Source: Apostichopus japonicus
Taxonomy: Eukaryota > Echinodermata > Holothuroidea > Aspidochirotida > Stichopodidae
Reading direction: 5' to 3'
Length of the DNA: 64,000 nucleotides
Assembly: GCF_037975245.1 (NCBI RefSeq)
Contig: NC_092583.1
Location: 12,815,264-12,879,263, forward strand
The notes below the pieces were generated by a model. That model searched no databases. It saw nothing but the letters and a program-made list of their open reading frames with translations, and had not been told where the DNA came from. This document shows, piece by piece, positions 26,762 to 40,158 of this stretch. A program made the translations under genes and the position numbers. Position 1 is the stretch's first letter; every line of letters begins with the position of its first letter.

Positions 26762-27852
26762 ACATCAAGTTTCAATTTCATTTAAAAGCTTATGATTTCA
26801 TCATGACGGATTCTTCAGCGTTAAAACTTCAGTCACTAAAAAAAAAAGTTCCAATCAGTGGAAAAGATTTTAAAAAATCCACATAGATTTCCCCACGAGA
26901 CCAAAAGAAAAGAACAAAACGATTTTTGACTTTAATATCAATCATAATTTGAAAAGGTCAAAACAATAGGTATATGAGATTGTCATATCAGCAAATCAAG
27001 TAAATACAAACACTTTCTTTTCTTTTCTTATTCAAGTTCACAATGTCTTTATCATAGCCTACTCCACAGCACTTGACTCTGATATCCTACTTTTTGTATA
27101 ACGAAAGGACCGGGTCTCGATACTTTTTCGTAAAATGGTGATTTATTTTTAATTTGGCAATAGTTTCCAAACGATATCACTCAAATTAATCAGTCCCGGG
27201 ATCTGCTGTTTGCGAGATTAGATTTTTTCAATAGATTAAGTGACTAATCAGCCTTCATGTATAAGATTGATCGATGTAATTGTAACAAGTCTTCCAGAAG
27301 CTTAAGATACCTCATGTTACCTCAAACGAGCCTTGAGGTTCCCCCAAAGTACCTCGAGATAAGATACATTAGATGCGGTCCCATATGGTATATTACCTCT
27401 TGACATATTGCAGTTACTTTTTTTTATGATTAACTGCAGGCTTTAATGTTCTTTAAAATAGTAGCCTTTGTCAAGATATAAAGCGATTTGTGCGTGTGTG
27501 TAAGTATGTGTGCGAGTGTGAGGGTGGGTTACAATATTTCCAAACCTATCGAGACATTTTGAAAATATGTTTTATTTTAAGTAAATGAGCAAGTAATGTT
27601 TGAATCACAACCAGTTCTCCATATTTCGTCGCCAGGAGCAGCAGCGGACCGAACCAGACAATTATAAGGAGTGGAGACAATATAGACATTATAGACAATT
27701 TAGGCCTATTTATTGGGTTTTAATGTTGTACTAAGTTGTACTAATAACCATCTTTTTGTGTGATAGATTGATAAGGGGGTTGGGAGAAGGTGGTATATAC
27801 CCCCACAGAAGCCCTCCCCTGAACCCGCGCTTGAGGACAACTTTTCATACAC
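26762..27852. other. Non-coding, no gene recognised
   Basis: Unique AT-rich sequence between the TA tract and the 34-bp minisatellite; nothing else seen. Confidence 0.6.
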
Positions 27853-28041
27853 CGGTAAGTCTGCATGTACCGGTAGGTCGCATACCGTGTAAGTCTGCAT
27901 GTACCGGTAAGTCACAGACCGGGCAAGTCTGCATGTACCGGTAAGTCACATACTGGGCAAGTTTGCATGTACAGGTAAGTCACATAATGGGTAAGTCTGC
28001 ATGAACCGGCAAGTCACAGACCGGGTAAGTCTGCATGTACC
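27853..28041. repeat. 34-bp tandem minisatellite
   Basis: The CTGCATG anchor recurs at 27861, 27895, 27929, 27963, 27997 and 28031, exactly 34 bp apart with no indels. Each unit has the form GTAAGTCTGCATGTACCGG followed by TAAGTCACAGACCGG. Most units contain two GTAAGT motifs and the palindrome TACCGGTA. Confidence 0.93.
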
Positions 28042-28942
28042 ACCTCAAGATACTGAAATCAACTCCATGGAAGGGGTATCACTTCCGTAGTGAAGCGGTC
28101 TGTGTAGTACTGTATACGGTCAAATATACACAAACTGCATGTTATTAAGAGAAACAAAATAATAAATTTCATGGTGACATAAAGAACGAAAAAAAGTCGA
28201 CTTTGTTGCCAGATGCATTCGACAAAACATCACACAATTTGAGAAAGGAAAAAATACCCCATCTTAGTCATACGACATGCTTTGACGATGTGGGTTGACC
28301 TAAATATGCAGAAGACATCAGTTAATGTTGTCTAAGCAATCAGTTTAACTCACCGGCGTATCCCTTTGACTGCAGCTAATGCATGTGACTGTGTGGTTAT
28401 CTGGGGCGGTATAGGTTTCATACATTTTGCTATTAAACTGTGGTAGGTCTTTTTGGTTGATTGTCGATGTTTTCAGTGCTTTGAACACCGACGGGTGGGT
28501 GTTCTCAAGATCTGTTTTGACATGTTAATGTACATTACTGACACATATTCACATATTTATTTGATCGCGAGATAAGGTAATCTGTAAATACATATAACCA
28601 CTTTAACTGATGATCAGTTCCATGTCTTCTTACCTGTTAACGTATGAGGGGGCCTCCTCTTGATACTCAACAGACGAAAAGTAAAAGAAATTGCCCGAGG
28701 TGTCACAACTCTCGCCAACGGTTTCCGTCTGCTGGCTTTACTTGGAACATTAACCTGCCAAGAAAAAAAAGAGGGGGGGGGGGGAGTAAGTCATTTGAGA
28801 GATGTTTTAAGTAAGGAAGATATACAAGATGAAGTAGGGAAGGATCGCGGAAATCTTTGTGAATATGTCTGGAAATATTCAAATAATAAAAACAAATATG
28901 AAACCAGCCGCTATTTTCTTTTTGGAATTGCTTTTATTCCGT

Positions 28943-28959
28943 CCCCCCCCCCCCCCCCC
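28943..28959. repeat. C17 homopolymer
   Basis: Lies 160 bp after a G12 run (28773-28784). The 116-residue frame through both encodes poly-Gly and poly-Pro and is not credible as a gene. Confidence 0.9.
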
Positions 28960-29291
28960 TTATTTTCAAGAACCTTTAATGCCCAATTTTGGTTAGGTCA
29001 ACGCAATTGATAATTTTATTAGATTAAATAAAGGTATAAGGTATAGAGAGTAAAACTTCGGCTCGAATTTAAGAAGAAAAATCGATCAAATTCAGTACCG
29101 CCCTCTCATCACTTTCGTGACTGATTTTGTCGAGAATCTCATGACATCTAGCTAGTTAGCTACTTGCTGAATTGGGCACTCGTACCCTTCGCTCTCAGCG
29201 TTCTATGACATGCGGTAAATTTGGCCTACTCCACCGATCTTTCTTTTTTAGCTTGAGCGAAAAATGATTGTCTTGATGTGTGTGGTAGTAG

Positions 29292-29512
29292 TTATATACG
29301 CAACAATAATTATGATAAATATTTAAATATAAATAATTATATATACATAATTAACATAAATAATTATAAATACTATTTTATAATTAGAATTTTTATTATA
29401 AATAAATATAAATATAAATAATTAAATAAAAAATATAAAAAAAATAAAAAAAATTATTATAAAAACAATACGCAACAACAATTATATACGCAAACAATAA
29501 TTATTAAATACA
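29292..29512. repeat. AT-only degenerate array flanked by a short direct repeat
   Basis: TATATACGCAACAATAATTA at about 29293 recurs near 29485 as ATATACGCAAACAATAATTA. Between them lies almost pure A/T made of ATAAATAATTATA-like pieces. Confidence 0.7.
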
Positions 29513-31140
29513 TGCCAATTTTAGCATATCATGTATATATCTTATATGAAGGCATAAGTGGAATCCTTTACATTCTGAAACAAACGTAGTAAATAATTGT
29601 CTTTATTCCATGTTACCTGACTTTGATGTCATTCTCGTTTTGTTTTGTTTCCCACATTCCCCATTTTCTTTGATGTCTTTTTTTTCTAAAGAACAAATTT
29701 GAATTAAAAAAAGCTTTTTTTTTTAAACCGTCACATTTCGTGGAAATTTATTTGCGTAGGAACAAGTATTTGTATCTAACAATCATAGGCTGATAATAGC
29801 TTGAATATGATTATCACTTTAATTTGCAACACGAGGTCTCTATTTTGGGAAGAATAACTCGGGGTCGTAAGAAAAACTAAATTAACTTGTCGAATGTCCT
29901 ATATACGGATGCCTATTACGATCGGGTGGGTGGAAAAGACAACGAAACGGGTTTTTTTTTACAACGTTAAAATGAACGATGCAAACGAAAATTAATTGAC
30001 AACACTAGAGACCCTCACTTGAGATTTGTTTTGTTTTATAGATACGTACACAAGTGCGTCATAATATCAAGGACATTTTTAAGTGGGTACCGTATCGATA
30101 ATATAGAGTTTGTTTCTTGAAACCCTATTTGGTTGTTATATTTTCATCACACAGAAGAGATATGACTTAACATTGACATTATTTATAATTATTGCAGCTT
30201 GATACAGTCATACGGTCATGCACACCAAACCCTACAACCGAGTAGAGACGTAATTAATCAAATTAAAAAACTCAGTTCCATTATATTCCCCTATGACGTC
30301 ATCATCTCGTTGTGAAGACGCCCTGTCATAACAAAACCCCTCATCCCCCAAATCCCCCCCCCCCCAATCTCACGAATTCCTGTTGTCACTACTCCCCAAT
30401 AGACTTGGACATGGCACAAAGAGTCTCTTACATGTAACAGGCTGACCATTGGCCAAATAATACAGTAAATCCCACCTATTCATTAAAGCAATGAATATTC
30501 ATAGTTTCATTGATACCCCCCCCCCCCTACATTATTATCACAACAACAAGGCTTAATTGTGGGAATATATCCTAGAGAAAGTGGATTTCCAAGAACAATT
30601 TAAACACACTTCCTACGCGCATATCAATTGATACGGACTATAGCTAGGGTGTGGGTGGATAATTGTGTTTACGCGGTATATAAATAACAATAATATATCT
30701 ACTGAATAAATAAGTCTTTATACCGCGAATTTATTTCACTGTTGCTAATTGCAAAGTCGCTTTATACCAAGTAAAAGCACAAGCTGCGACAGATTTAGCA
30801 GCAATTTGTACGATAAGATTTTAATAACATTTTCGAAGAAAGGAAATTAATGATAATTTTCTGAAGTGTATATCTATCTTCCACCGATGAATAGATATAC
30901 AGCGAGTTACGAATTGGTCGTATAGTCCGAACTGACTCGAGATCATCTGATCTCGTGGGAAATCGAGGTCCAGTGACCAAGTGCAAGGTTAATTGAAGTT
31001 TCTTGCTGTGGTAAATTTTTGCTCTGAGTTTTAATTTAAATTCCACAAAGTGACGCAAATTTTTCGAGTCTTTGTCCGAGTTGTATCATCATAAGGAAGG
31101 AGGTATATGTTATGTCAAACTACGCGATAAACACTCTTAT

Positions 31141-31148
31141 GTAACATA
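31141..31148. repeat. Target-site duplication, left (GTAACATA)
   Basis: An 8-bp direct repeat identical to 31522-31529 and lying exactly outside the terminal inverted repeat. Confidence 0.85.
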
Positions 31149-31521
31149 CAAGGGCGTAGGAACCGGGGGGCTGGGGGGCGCCAGCCCCCCAGTGAAAAAT
31201 GTGGAGGGGCGGAAGTATCATTCCGCCCCCCCCCCCCGCTTCGCAGGTCAGAAAATCCCTTTTTCATTTCCAAATGAGAAAAAAATCTCATTTGGAGCAC
31301 CAAATTGCATCTAAGGCCTGGTGAAAATACAAAATTAAGTTTACAAAATGGAGTGGGTGGGTTGAAGTGTGCTATATTGCACCAAATTGCATCTGAGGCT
31401 ACCTGGAAATGCAAAAAATTCTAAAGGGGAGGGGGACACCCCCTCCCCTTAGACCCCTCCCCCAGGCCGGCCATCAGTCTTCAGCCCCCCCCCCACTCAA
31501 AAGTACCTTCCTACGCCACTG
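31149..31521. mobile_element. Complete non-autonomous hAT-type DNA transposon (MITE)
   Basis: A 373-bp element. Its ends are inverted repeats: left CAAGGGCGTAGGAA, and right, read inward, CAGTGGCGTAGGAA (12 of 14 match). It is flanked by the perfect 8-bp direct repeat GTAACATA at 31141-31148 and 31522-31529. An 8-bp duplication and a terminus beginning CA(G)NGGCGTA are typical of the hAT superfamily. There is no transposase. The inside is rich in structure: a GC hairpin at 31165-31190 (10-bp arms), an 11-bp-arm hairpin at 31269-31296, a 12-bp-arm G/C hairpin at 31424-31450, two copies of GCACCAAATTGCATCT 82 bp apart (31297, 31379), and C runs at 31226 and 31485. The plus and minus open frames across it are by-products. 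Confidence 0.85.
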
Positions 31522-31529
31522 GTAACATA
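31522..31529. repeat. Target-site duplication, right (GTAACATA)
   Basis: Partner of the repeat at 31141-31148, directly after the right terminus CCTACGCCACTG. Confidence 0.85.
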
Positions 31530-32348
31530 GCATAATGGCCTCATGCAAAAATAAAACGTTAGGTCCCGAAATATTACAGTTATCTGTACCTAACGAACCT
31601 TTGACCAAAGAATGAACTTCAAAGAATGAAAGGCATAATATTAGTCGTGATATGTTATAGTACATACAAGTCCAAGACAAAGGAAACTAAGAGCGCTAAT
31701 AATATTTCTACATAGTTCCTCAGTGCAACCCTAAACTGTAACGTAAAAAATCAATTTTCCCTCTATAAATTGTAGTAACTCAACCAAAAATAGTTTCTTT
31801 TTTTAACTTCATCTAACGAACAACTCAACATTGGATGACATTTGTCGACCATTTTGTCCTTTACAAAATGTCTCATACATTGTAAACATGTCATTTAAGG
31901 CCATACAAATTATTTTTTCCCCCATTGACTATTCAATCTGAGGAACGGATATAAATAATGGTCTGTGTGTTAGACTAACTAGTCCAGCCACTTTAATGAG
32001 TGGGCCTCAGATCAAATGTGGCATGTCAAGTATACAACCCTGGAACTGATATACATCAATTGTGTTTCTGGGAAACGTCTGAAACATATCAAAATTAATT
32101 TTGTGATTAAAGTAATCCTTTAAAGCTGAATTTTGCCAGAACCTTTTTTTTCAAGATACTGCAGGTGTTTGTAAACATGATTAACTGTCCACAAAAACCC
32201 GCACCATGAAGGATAAAATTAAGCTTAAATGTCAGTACGTCGTGTTCAATGAAATATTAACATTGCAGGAAAGTTGTGAGGCACACAGTTTTGACTGTGT
32301 TTAGGGCGAATCAGTTTTACTGCAATTTGGCAAAAATGTCATCATTTT

Positions 32349-32570
32349 TATCATTTTGTTGCAAAATGTTGAATTGACGAGATATTAAGTGATCAATTTA
32401 TCATTTTGCTACAAAACTGTGGAAACGATGACTGTCTGATGTGAGCTTAAATTTTATCATTTTTGTTGCAAATTAATCAAGATGAATAATAATGTCGTCA
32501 GTGTCCAGCACAGCGTTGAATTCCTTCACTTATAATTATTTTTAAATTGGTCATTTTGTTGGCGTCAGCG
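32349..32570. repeat. Scattered TCATTTTGTTGCAAAA-like motif, about four copies
   Basis: Variants lie near 32350, 32400, 32457 and 32550 at irregular spacing of 50-95 bp. It may be an old, decayed tandem repeat. Confidence 0.45.
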
Positions 32571-32839
32571 TTTCAAGAACAAAGGCGCAAAAAAAATCAA
32601 GCGCATGGATACCATCAGATGAAGAGAAATTATCAATTGCGTTGACCTTATAATCAAAACTGTCAGTGTATGATATATTTGAACAGGTCGAGTATAGTAT
32701 AGGGTACTGCGATATAAATAATATCGTCTGGGGTTAGTGATTGGGGCTTTATGAGAAGGAATAAATAAAATTTATGGAACTGCAGGTCAGGCCACGTCTG
32801 CATCATATGAATAATTTTAAGCATATATATTGCATAAAA

Positions 32840-33107
32840 TACTAAGAATATATATATATATATATAGCATATTATACTAAGTTTATATATAGTATATAAT
32901 ACTAAGTATATATATATATATAGTATACAATACTAAGTATATGTATATATAATACTACGTATGTAGTATATGGTACTAAGTATATATATAGTATATACTA
33001 CTAAGTATATATGTATATATAGTAGTAAGTATCGATATATACATATATATAGAACATAGTAGTAAGTATTCGATATATACTCATATATAGTACATAGTGG
33101 TAGGTAT

Positions 33108-33170
<63 letters not shown>
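32840..33170. repeat. AT minisatellite passing into (TA)n
   Basis: Units like TATATATAGTATATAATACT followed by AAGTA repeat with variable length from about 32840 to 33110. A pure (AT)n tract follows at 33111-33170. The Tyr/Ile frames are artefacts. Confidence 0.88.
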
Positions 33171-33173
<3 letters not shown>

Positions 33174-36100
33174 TTATAAGATGTTTGGTAGGTTGCATGG
33201 AGATACTAACAACAAATTCGTAAGTTCTCTCAACATATATACATGCCAAAATATCTCGATCTTTCTGACACAATTATGAGAAAATTGCGGAAACAAACCC
33301 CAGGTACTACAAAAACAAACCAGGCACTCTTCTTTCCTCTTATACAGTAATAGGTGATAAAGCCCTCTTTCGAATGACTGGTTTGGCAGATATCACCAAA
33401 CGTTTTGAGAGCACCGAACAATTTATGTATATATACGCTGTCAAAACCAGGGCGAAGTTACGGTACATATAGACTACAATTATTCCGAAGTTCTGCTGTC
33501 GAAGTTACAAGAGATGCTTGAAAACCAAAAAAAAAACGTCGACGTAAAAAGCCATAATCATAGGAGGAGATCTTTCTTGAGCTGAAATGTTGGAGAAAAT
33601 GTTTCATATAACTGAGAATTTTTATTTTTTTCAAGTCCTGTAAAAGACTCGAAAACAAAAATTTATCATAAGTGGATCACGACTGTCAAAAGTGTAGGCC
33701 TCTTGAAAACCGACTTTCTACTATTTACTCTACCTGGAAGCACAGGGACGCGAAGGGGGATTTTCTAATAAGTTAACTTAAAGATCTCAACAAACGTAAA
33801 AGCTGGAGGGATATTGAATATTCGAGTATCCAAGTATTAAAAGCTGTCAATAGAACACAGTGGTTATTGAAGACGACCAATAACAAAACTTCGTCACACT
33901 TTTCTTAGGCTGTCAAGAGCCATATAGGACGAGTCTACTCGTTATAATTCTATTGATTTGCTTTTCATGGAGTCTGACCAAGTATTCCGATTCGCTTTAT
34001 TTAATACTCTTTATTCAATTTTATCAATTCCATATAAAAAAACAGGTCTACGGTGAATTTCTTAAACCTAAATGTAGAAAATCAAAAACTTTTTCAAAGG
34101 AGAAACATAATTCCAATACCCCCAAAAAAGTTTACCATATTTGCCATGGTTTTGTATTGCTACTCTGATTACCTTATGCACAGGCGCCGATCCAGGGTGT
34201 AGTGTAAACCCGGCCCTTGTCACCCCTTGCAAAAAAAAAAAATAAACTGAAAAGACAAAAGTTATTACCACCACAACCTTGCGTATATAAAGACCTATAC
34301 TTATAAGCCTAATTAATAGCCTAAAAATTCCTCAGAATGCACAGTTCACATCTAAAATTAAAAAATAATAATTATTATAAAAAAAATCGGGGAGAAGCCC
34401 CAGACCACGCTACAACCATTTCCTGTCCACAATCCCGTTTTAAAATCCTGGCTTCTCCCCCCCCCCCCTCTCCCCCACTGCTGATTCCCATGCAAAGTAT
34501 GACTCTGCTTGGATTTAAATCTATGCCTTCATGTGTATTGTAAACTACAATTGCTTCTTGAAATAATTTACTCTTATTAATATCTTTCGAATGGAATTTT
34601 AATTTGGGGAAACCCATTATAAATAACACTGCTAATATTATGAAGTATATACTGTGATTCAATAACTTTCATAACGTCACATAATGTCACATAATGAATC
34701 TTGCATGAAAACTGAAAGTACCAAGGATCATTTCCGCTATGTTGTTTACTATATATATAATACTTTAATAAGGAACAATTACCCCCCCCCCCCCTCCGTG
34801 CGTTTTGTGCGTTTTATTAATTACTTTATAGTCAATTATTAAACCACATTATATTGGGACTGATGTAAGGATGATAATACACATGTAAACATAACGTGAC
34901 TTGTCTAAAGCACCTGATAACAAATGAAGACATCATTTATAGAATGTCGACTGTCAGCTTCATATGGTATATAGTTGAAGACAAACAAAAAACACATATT
35001 TGGGATAAACATAGAGGAAATTAAATTGGTAAGGGCGCCGACTAGTCTAAATAAAATGTCATGAAAAAGGGCGGTTATAGGTTCTGATTTGGTTGTCGAC
35101 AAATACGTGCAATATAACAGCAATGCATAGGTACGATACATATGTATAGCCAGGTCTGAGGAGAGGGATGGGGGAGTGGGGGGGGGGCTGGCTCACGTTG
35201 ATAGAGCCTCGGGATTCATTACAAGTATAATGAAAATGTGAAAAAGCCCCGGGGCAAATATGGTATAAATATTAGTGTTTTCTCATTATACTATATAAAT
35301 GGACTTAAGGGAGAAATGAAGAGAACAAAAGGGGGCATGTGTCTTATAATTGTCCCCCGGGTCGGACCTGGCTCTCAACGTCCCTATGATTCTCGTCTGT
35401 GAAAAATGTTTTGCTTTGAACCTAGTAACAACCAACAGTGTAGTCAATACTTAGGTTATACCAGTTTTGCGAAGTTAAACTGAGTACAAAATTCAAACAT
35501 ATATGTACACTTCTTTGGATAATGACAATAACATGAATATATATGAAAATATTAACCTTACTGGATGACAAAGTTATTGATAACTAGTGAATATGAATTA
35601 TAATTTTGATTCATTACATGTATTAACCTAAATCAACCCATCTTTTTTAATGTTCCCGGTGTTCATGAACCCTAAATGGAAACAACAAATAGATGGTATC
35701 TCTTTACCTAACGTTTAAAACGTACGTAGTTGAGTAACCTAGCTTTCACAGGGGTACCGTATATAAGGATATAGTATATATAAAGACGAAAGATGGGCTC
35801 CTCTTTTAATTTGTGAAGTTTAAAGCAAGAGACCGTCAAATGATTTGCAATAACTTCCATCACCTTTTTTTTTTATTCAGACAACGGGTTTATATGGCAC
35901 AATATGTGTGAGCTTATTAAAAAGGGGTTGAACAGCCAGATGGTATATATGAAAGGAATTATTTTAAGTAAAAGAAGATAAATTTAGAATAATTGAATAC
36001 TTAAAACATGTTCCTTCGTGAAGTTTGTCTTTTGTCAAAACCCAAAACAAACAAAAGCGAAGAAGAAAAAAGAGAACCATTTCAAGGACAGCCAAAACGG

Positions 36101-36403
36101 CAGTATGTTTGCAGGATACCTCTGGAGGGGTTAATCTTACAGAACCGGAACGAACAATTTTAGAAAAGTATACTGTGTGAGCTATATGTCAGATGTCTAG
36201 CTGGCTGGGACTCCAGTCATATACGTATACAATTTGTAGTCTAGAACGCACTGCGTTTTAAGTACTATAGTAACGACTACACTAACGACGCTTGAAGAAT
36301 AGGCCGATATTGAAACTGATTGGTAGGTGTGCATTCTATAGTGATATACTAATGATAATATATTAATGATACATATGATAAATTAATGTTATTAACAGGG
36401 GGG
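33171..36403. other. Non-coding, possible transposon debris
   Basis: C runs at 34457 and 34782 and a G10 run at 35178. AGCCAGGTC (35148) and GACCTGGCT (35365-35373) are inverted 9-mers bounding 226 bp that look like an old GC-ended element without target duplication. CAGGCGCCGATCCAGG near 34180 resembles a transposon terminus. Confidence 0.4.
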
Positions 36404-36454
36404 TCAGTGATGTTATTGTTACAGTGATGTCATTGTTACAGTGGTGTTATTGTT
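36404..36454. repeat. 17-bp tandem repeat, three copies
   Basis: Units at 36404, 36421 and 36438 have the form (A/T)CAGTGATGTTATTGTT with one or two changes each. Confidence 0.9.
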
Positions 36455-36585
36455 ACAGTGACGAATGAACATGAATGTTTTCAAATGTTGCTAGAAGTTA
36501 TTAAAACACGTGTATTGCACTTTTTTGTTTACTGTTTTCCTAGTTTGGCTGTCGATTTATCGACAGCGTCGTAACGATTAACTTT

Positions 36586-36712
36586 GGGGCCCGAGGTCAA
36601 GAAATAAAGATGGGACGCCTACAGCGAGCGAAGCGAGTTATTGCGATCGCAGCGAGCAACCGTTCCCATGGTCAATGTTATTTATTTCTTACCATGGGCC
36701 CCCTGTTTTTGA
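36586..36712. mobile_element. Palindrome-ended GC-rich repeat, possibly a foldback element
   Basis: The left end GGGGCCCGAGGTCAAGAAATAAA and the right end TTTATTTCTTACCATGGGCCCC (to about 36711) are imperfect inverted repeats of about 23 bp. Between them lie AGCGAGCGAAGCGAG, a CGATCG palindrome and GCAGCGAGC, standing out from the AT-rich surroundings. A perfect hairpin, GCTGTCGAT/ATCGACAGC with a TT loop, sits just upstream (36549-36568). No target duplication was found, so the class is unknown. Confidence 0.5.
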
Positions 36713-36888
36713 GTAAGGATAGATTGATTAATCTACCGTTGGTCAATGATTTGTACCCCTTCATCATATCCTATAGGTAAATAGTAATTCATGTAGTTCC
36801 TTAACGTAGCACACATCTTCTAGATGACTTTGAACATGTCACATTAGAACGCAGTCTGGTGTGTGCACCCTCGCGCCCCTTTTGCTCC

Positions 36889-36932
36889 GGGGGTGGGGTT
36901 CGCCACCCCCTTCTTAACCCTCTGGGGTTAAG
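36889..36932. repeat. Two adjacent GC-rich hairpins
   Basis: The first is GGGGGTGG/CCACCCCC with loop GGTTCG (36889-36910). The second is CTTAACCC/GGGTTAAG with loop TCTG (36913-36932). Read on the minus strand the edge (CAGCGGCGCTTAACC from about 36940) resembles a hAT-type terminus, but no opposite end was found. Confidence 0.6.
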
Positions 36933-37752
36933 CGCCGCTGGTACTCGTCGTAAGTATATATTGCCGGTGAAATTTCTGTAGCTAAAATGCAGACTATCAC
37001 AGTTACAGTATATACATCGCGTTACGAAAAGTAGCTCGTTTTGATCACAGCTTTTAGGGATTAAGAAAAGTTGAAGAAAAAAATAAGACCTACAATAACT
37101 TCAAATTTACGTTCAGGCAAGCCTGAAATGAGGACGAGGGTGGGGAGGGGTTTAGCTACAAAATATATCCCGAGCCGGGTATCAATATTGGGGAAGGTGG
37201 GAGGGAAGGTGAAATATTTGTTAAAATTGAATAGTTACTTAATGAATACTGAAAAACTGCATACTGTAGAAGGAGACCAGGTGACATAACCTAGGCCATG
37301 CACCTGGTTCCCTCCTCCAAACCCTCCCCTCTTCAACCCCAAACATTTTATACATTTTACTACATTCTCATCATAGAAACAACGTTATTTTCTCATTTTA
37401 ATCATCAAGTTTCTGTGTATACGTTCCAATGGCCGTTTCTTTCTTTCTTTCGTTTTCGCTTTCAAATTTGCAAAAGTTGTCATCAAGCCGTCAGCTAATC
37501 CTGAAAACGGTAAGCGAGATGGGTTTAGAATATTAGGCTATTTCACACCACAGCATGACTAGAAATGCACAGAAAATTTGACCCCAAAAATGAAAAAAAA
37601 TAAATAAAAAATATAAAAAACAACGTTTCAAGTAGACCTGGCCGACTATATAACCAGAACTATTTTGTCGTCACCATAGTAACACCCACATTATTTTTTT
37701 AATTTCCTAGTAATATATTTCAATATGTTATAATATTAATAATAATAATCAA

Positions 37753-37962
<210 letters not shown>

Positions 37963-38002
37963 AATCATAATCATAATCATAATCATAATAATAATAATTA
38001 TT

Positions 38003-40158
38003 ATTATAATCATAGTAATACAAAAGACAAAAGCCATGCATCATCGGTGGTATAGTATATACGGTCTAGAGAAGACACTTAGTAACTATATCTCTAACCA
38101 AATGTGTTATTGCTATACTTTCCGTATGAATATTTTATAGGATTGGTCCACCTCGCCATTTATCATTTATTTATTTTCTTTTTGTATTTTCTTGTCTGTT
38201 ATCCTATCGAGTATATAAATGATTGAAAAGTACCAAACTACAGCGTTGAAAATTAAAATGTCATATTTTACAAAATTCAAGACATGAAAGTGTGAGAAAA
38301 TTGTCTGTATGTAGTAGCCGGATACGAGGTTTTCGACCCGACCTTATCTATTTCATCCTCGAGCCACGATCATAGGCGGGAAAGCTGTTTCTTTCGGACC
38401 ATAATTTTGTTCCATGTTCCCACATTACGAATTATGACGATATAATTCGTATCCATTTTGTCGATTCAGTTTTACGTCAATTTAACATTATAGCTTAGTA
38501 CTGTAAATTTTGAAGAAAACAAAACGGGAGACTTATTCATCGAAAGAGAAACAGTTTTACAATTCAATAAAATAGAGTGTTTGAGATGATAGTGCAGGTT
38601 ATGTCTGTCAACAACAGACTGTCTGTACTCACTTTATGCGAAGTTTATAACAAATGATATAGCATACCTTTTGGTCTCTAAAGTTATTTTAAGCATTCGA
38701 AAATATCTAACAGTTTCCAAAATTACTTTCCCGCCTCATGATTCTGATCCTATTAATTATTCACAGACGTTGAGAAATGTTCTCTTAATGAAATCGAAAA
38801 GAAATATCTCAATTAGGGGAAAGAATTTTTTTAAATTATTACATTACATATTAAATTAATAATAACTTGAAATTTGTGCATAAATGACCATCATTTAACC
38901 TTACAACATTTGTAAAAGTTATTTTCTCATTTGGACATTTTGTTTTAAGGGAGGGTGGGGGGATGGGTGAGGAAGGGTGATACAATGTTATTTTAGAGAT
39001 GTGTGTAAGTAAGTATATATATATTATAAATTACGAACGACGATAGCTGATATAGAGGATATAGGAAATAAAACAGTTTAGTCATTTATCTTTTATTAAG
39101 CGTGGACTCCCGTTTTAATATTTTATCGCTCTATCGCTGTATCGATTTTATACTTTATTATGATGATTATTATGATTATTATAATCATTATGATTACTAT
39201 GATTATTATTATAGTTTACGACCGGTGCATGAAGTAGTATCATGACAAAACAAAACACAAACGAAACCGATCCCCAGAAAAACAAAAATTAAAATGTTAT
39301 ATTTCTTATAATCGATACACGGGTGGAATGACTTTGCTTCGTTGTACATGAAACACACAGAATGATGATGTTTTGACAAAAGACGTAAACCTTCACACCA
39401 GACGCAGACATGTAAAAACTCGAAATGAATCAAAACTTGCGTTGATTTCCCAAAAGTGCAAAAAAAAAATGGTTGTGTGTAATAATCCAGGCCTTGGTAA
39501 TTTTTGTTTGTTTTCAAATACCGTAAGTTGTAGGCCTATGTTTCTGTTTTAATTTGTTCAAGTTAAGTGTGCCTCGCTTCTATGTTTGACGTCTTCCCTC
39601 CCTCCCCCCCCCCCCCACTGGCAACTGACATAATTTCGAAGCCTGTCTGTTTTATTTGTTTTTCCTTAATCCCGTCAATGGAACGGAGCTCTATGCATAT
39701 ATAGCATGGTATAGTAGAACCTATACTGTAAAACATGCATGGTTATATATATATCTCCGCCCCATGATATTGGTTCCTGGGTTATATATCTGTCTACTTA
39801 AGAGCTGGCAGAGACTGTTGTTCAGTCCTCAAAAGAGATACATTTATCAGTGCCGGTAATGAGTTTCAATTTGTCCTGAAAATGCCACCTCAGTGACGTA
39901 CGGTGAAGACATTTCGAAGACAGAAAAAAACGTGTCAGAAAGTGTTTAGTTGTATTAGGACACTCTAAAAACAAAAACACTTTTCTCCCATCAACTTGAG
40001 CTCTCTGACACTGTACTTAGTCTTGCGGGAGTATTATTCACGTCTGATAATTAACACATTTTTTACCCCTTAAAAGGTGGGTCAAACACATCTGAGAGCT
40101 AAAACATAGATGGATTTGTGCTTTCATGGAGCAAGCAATTATCACTACACACACATTT

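Larger units (their letters stand above)
28042..31140. other. Non-coding, no gene recognised
   Basis: Holds the G12/C17 pair, C12 runs at 30354 and 30516, and the AT-only array at 29292-29512. No coding motif. Confidence 0.6.

Noticed and set aside
27853-28041. CRISPR-like array
   Set aside because: The whole 34-bp unit is repeated with no unique spacers, so it is a minisatellite.
28660-29010. 116-codon plus frame
   Set aside because: Spans a G12 and a C17 run, giving poly-Gly and poly-Pro; not credible as coding.
35148-35373. 226-bp DNA element bounded by AGCCAGGTC/GACCTGGCT
   Set aside because: Only 9-bp ends and no target duplication; mentioned as debris only.
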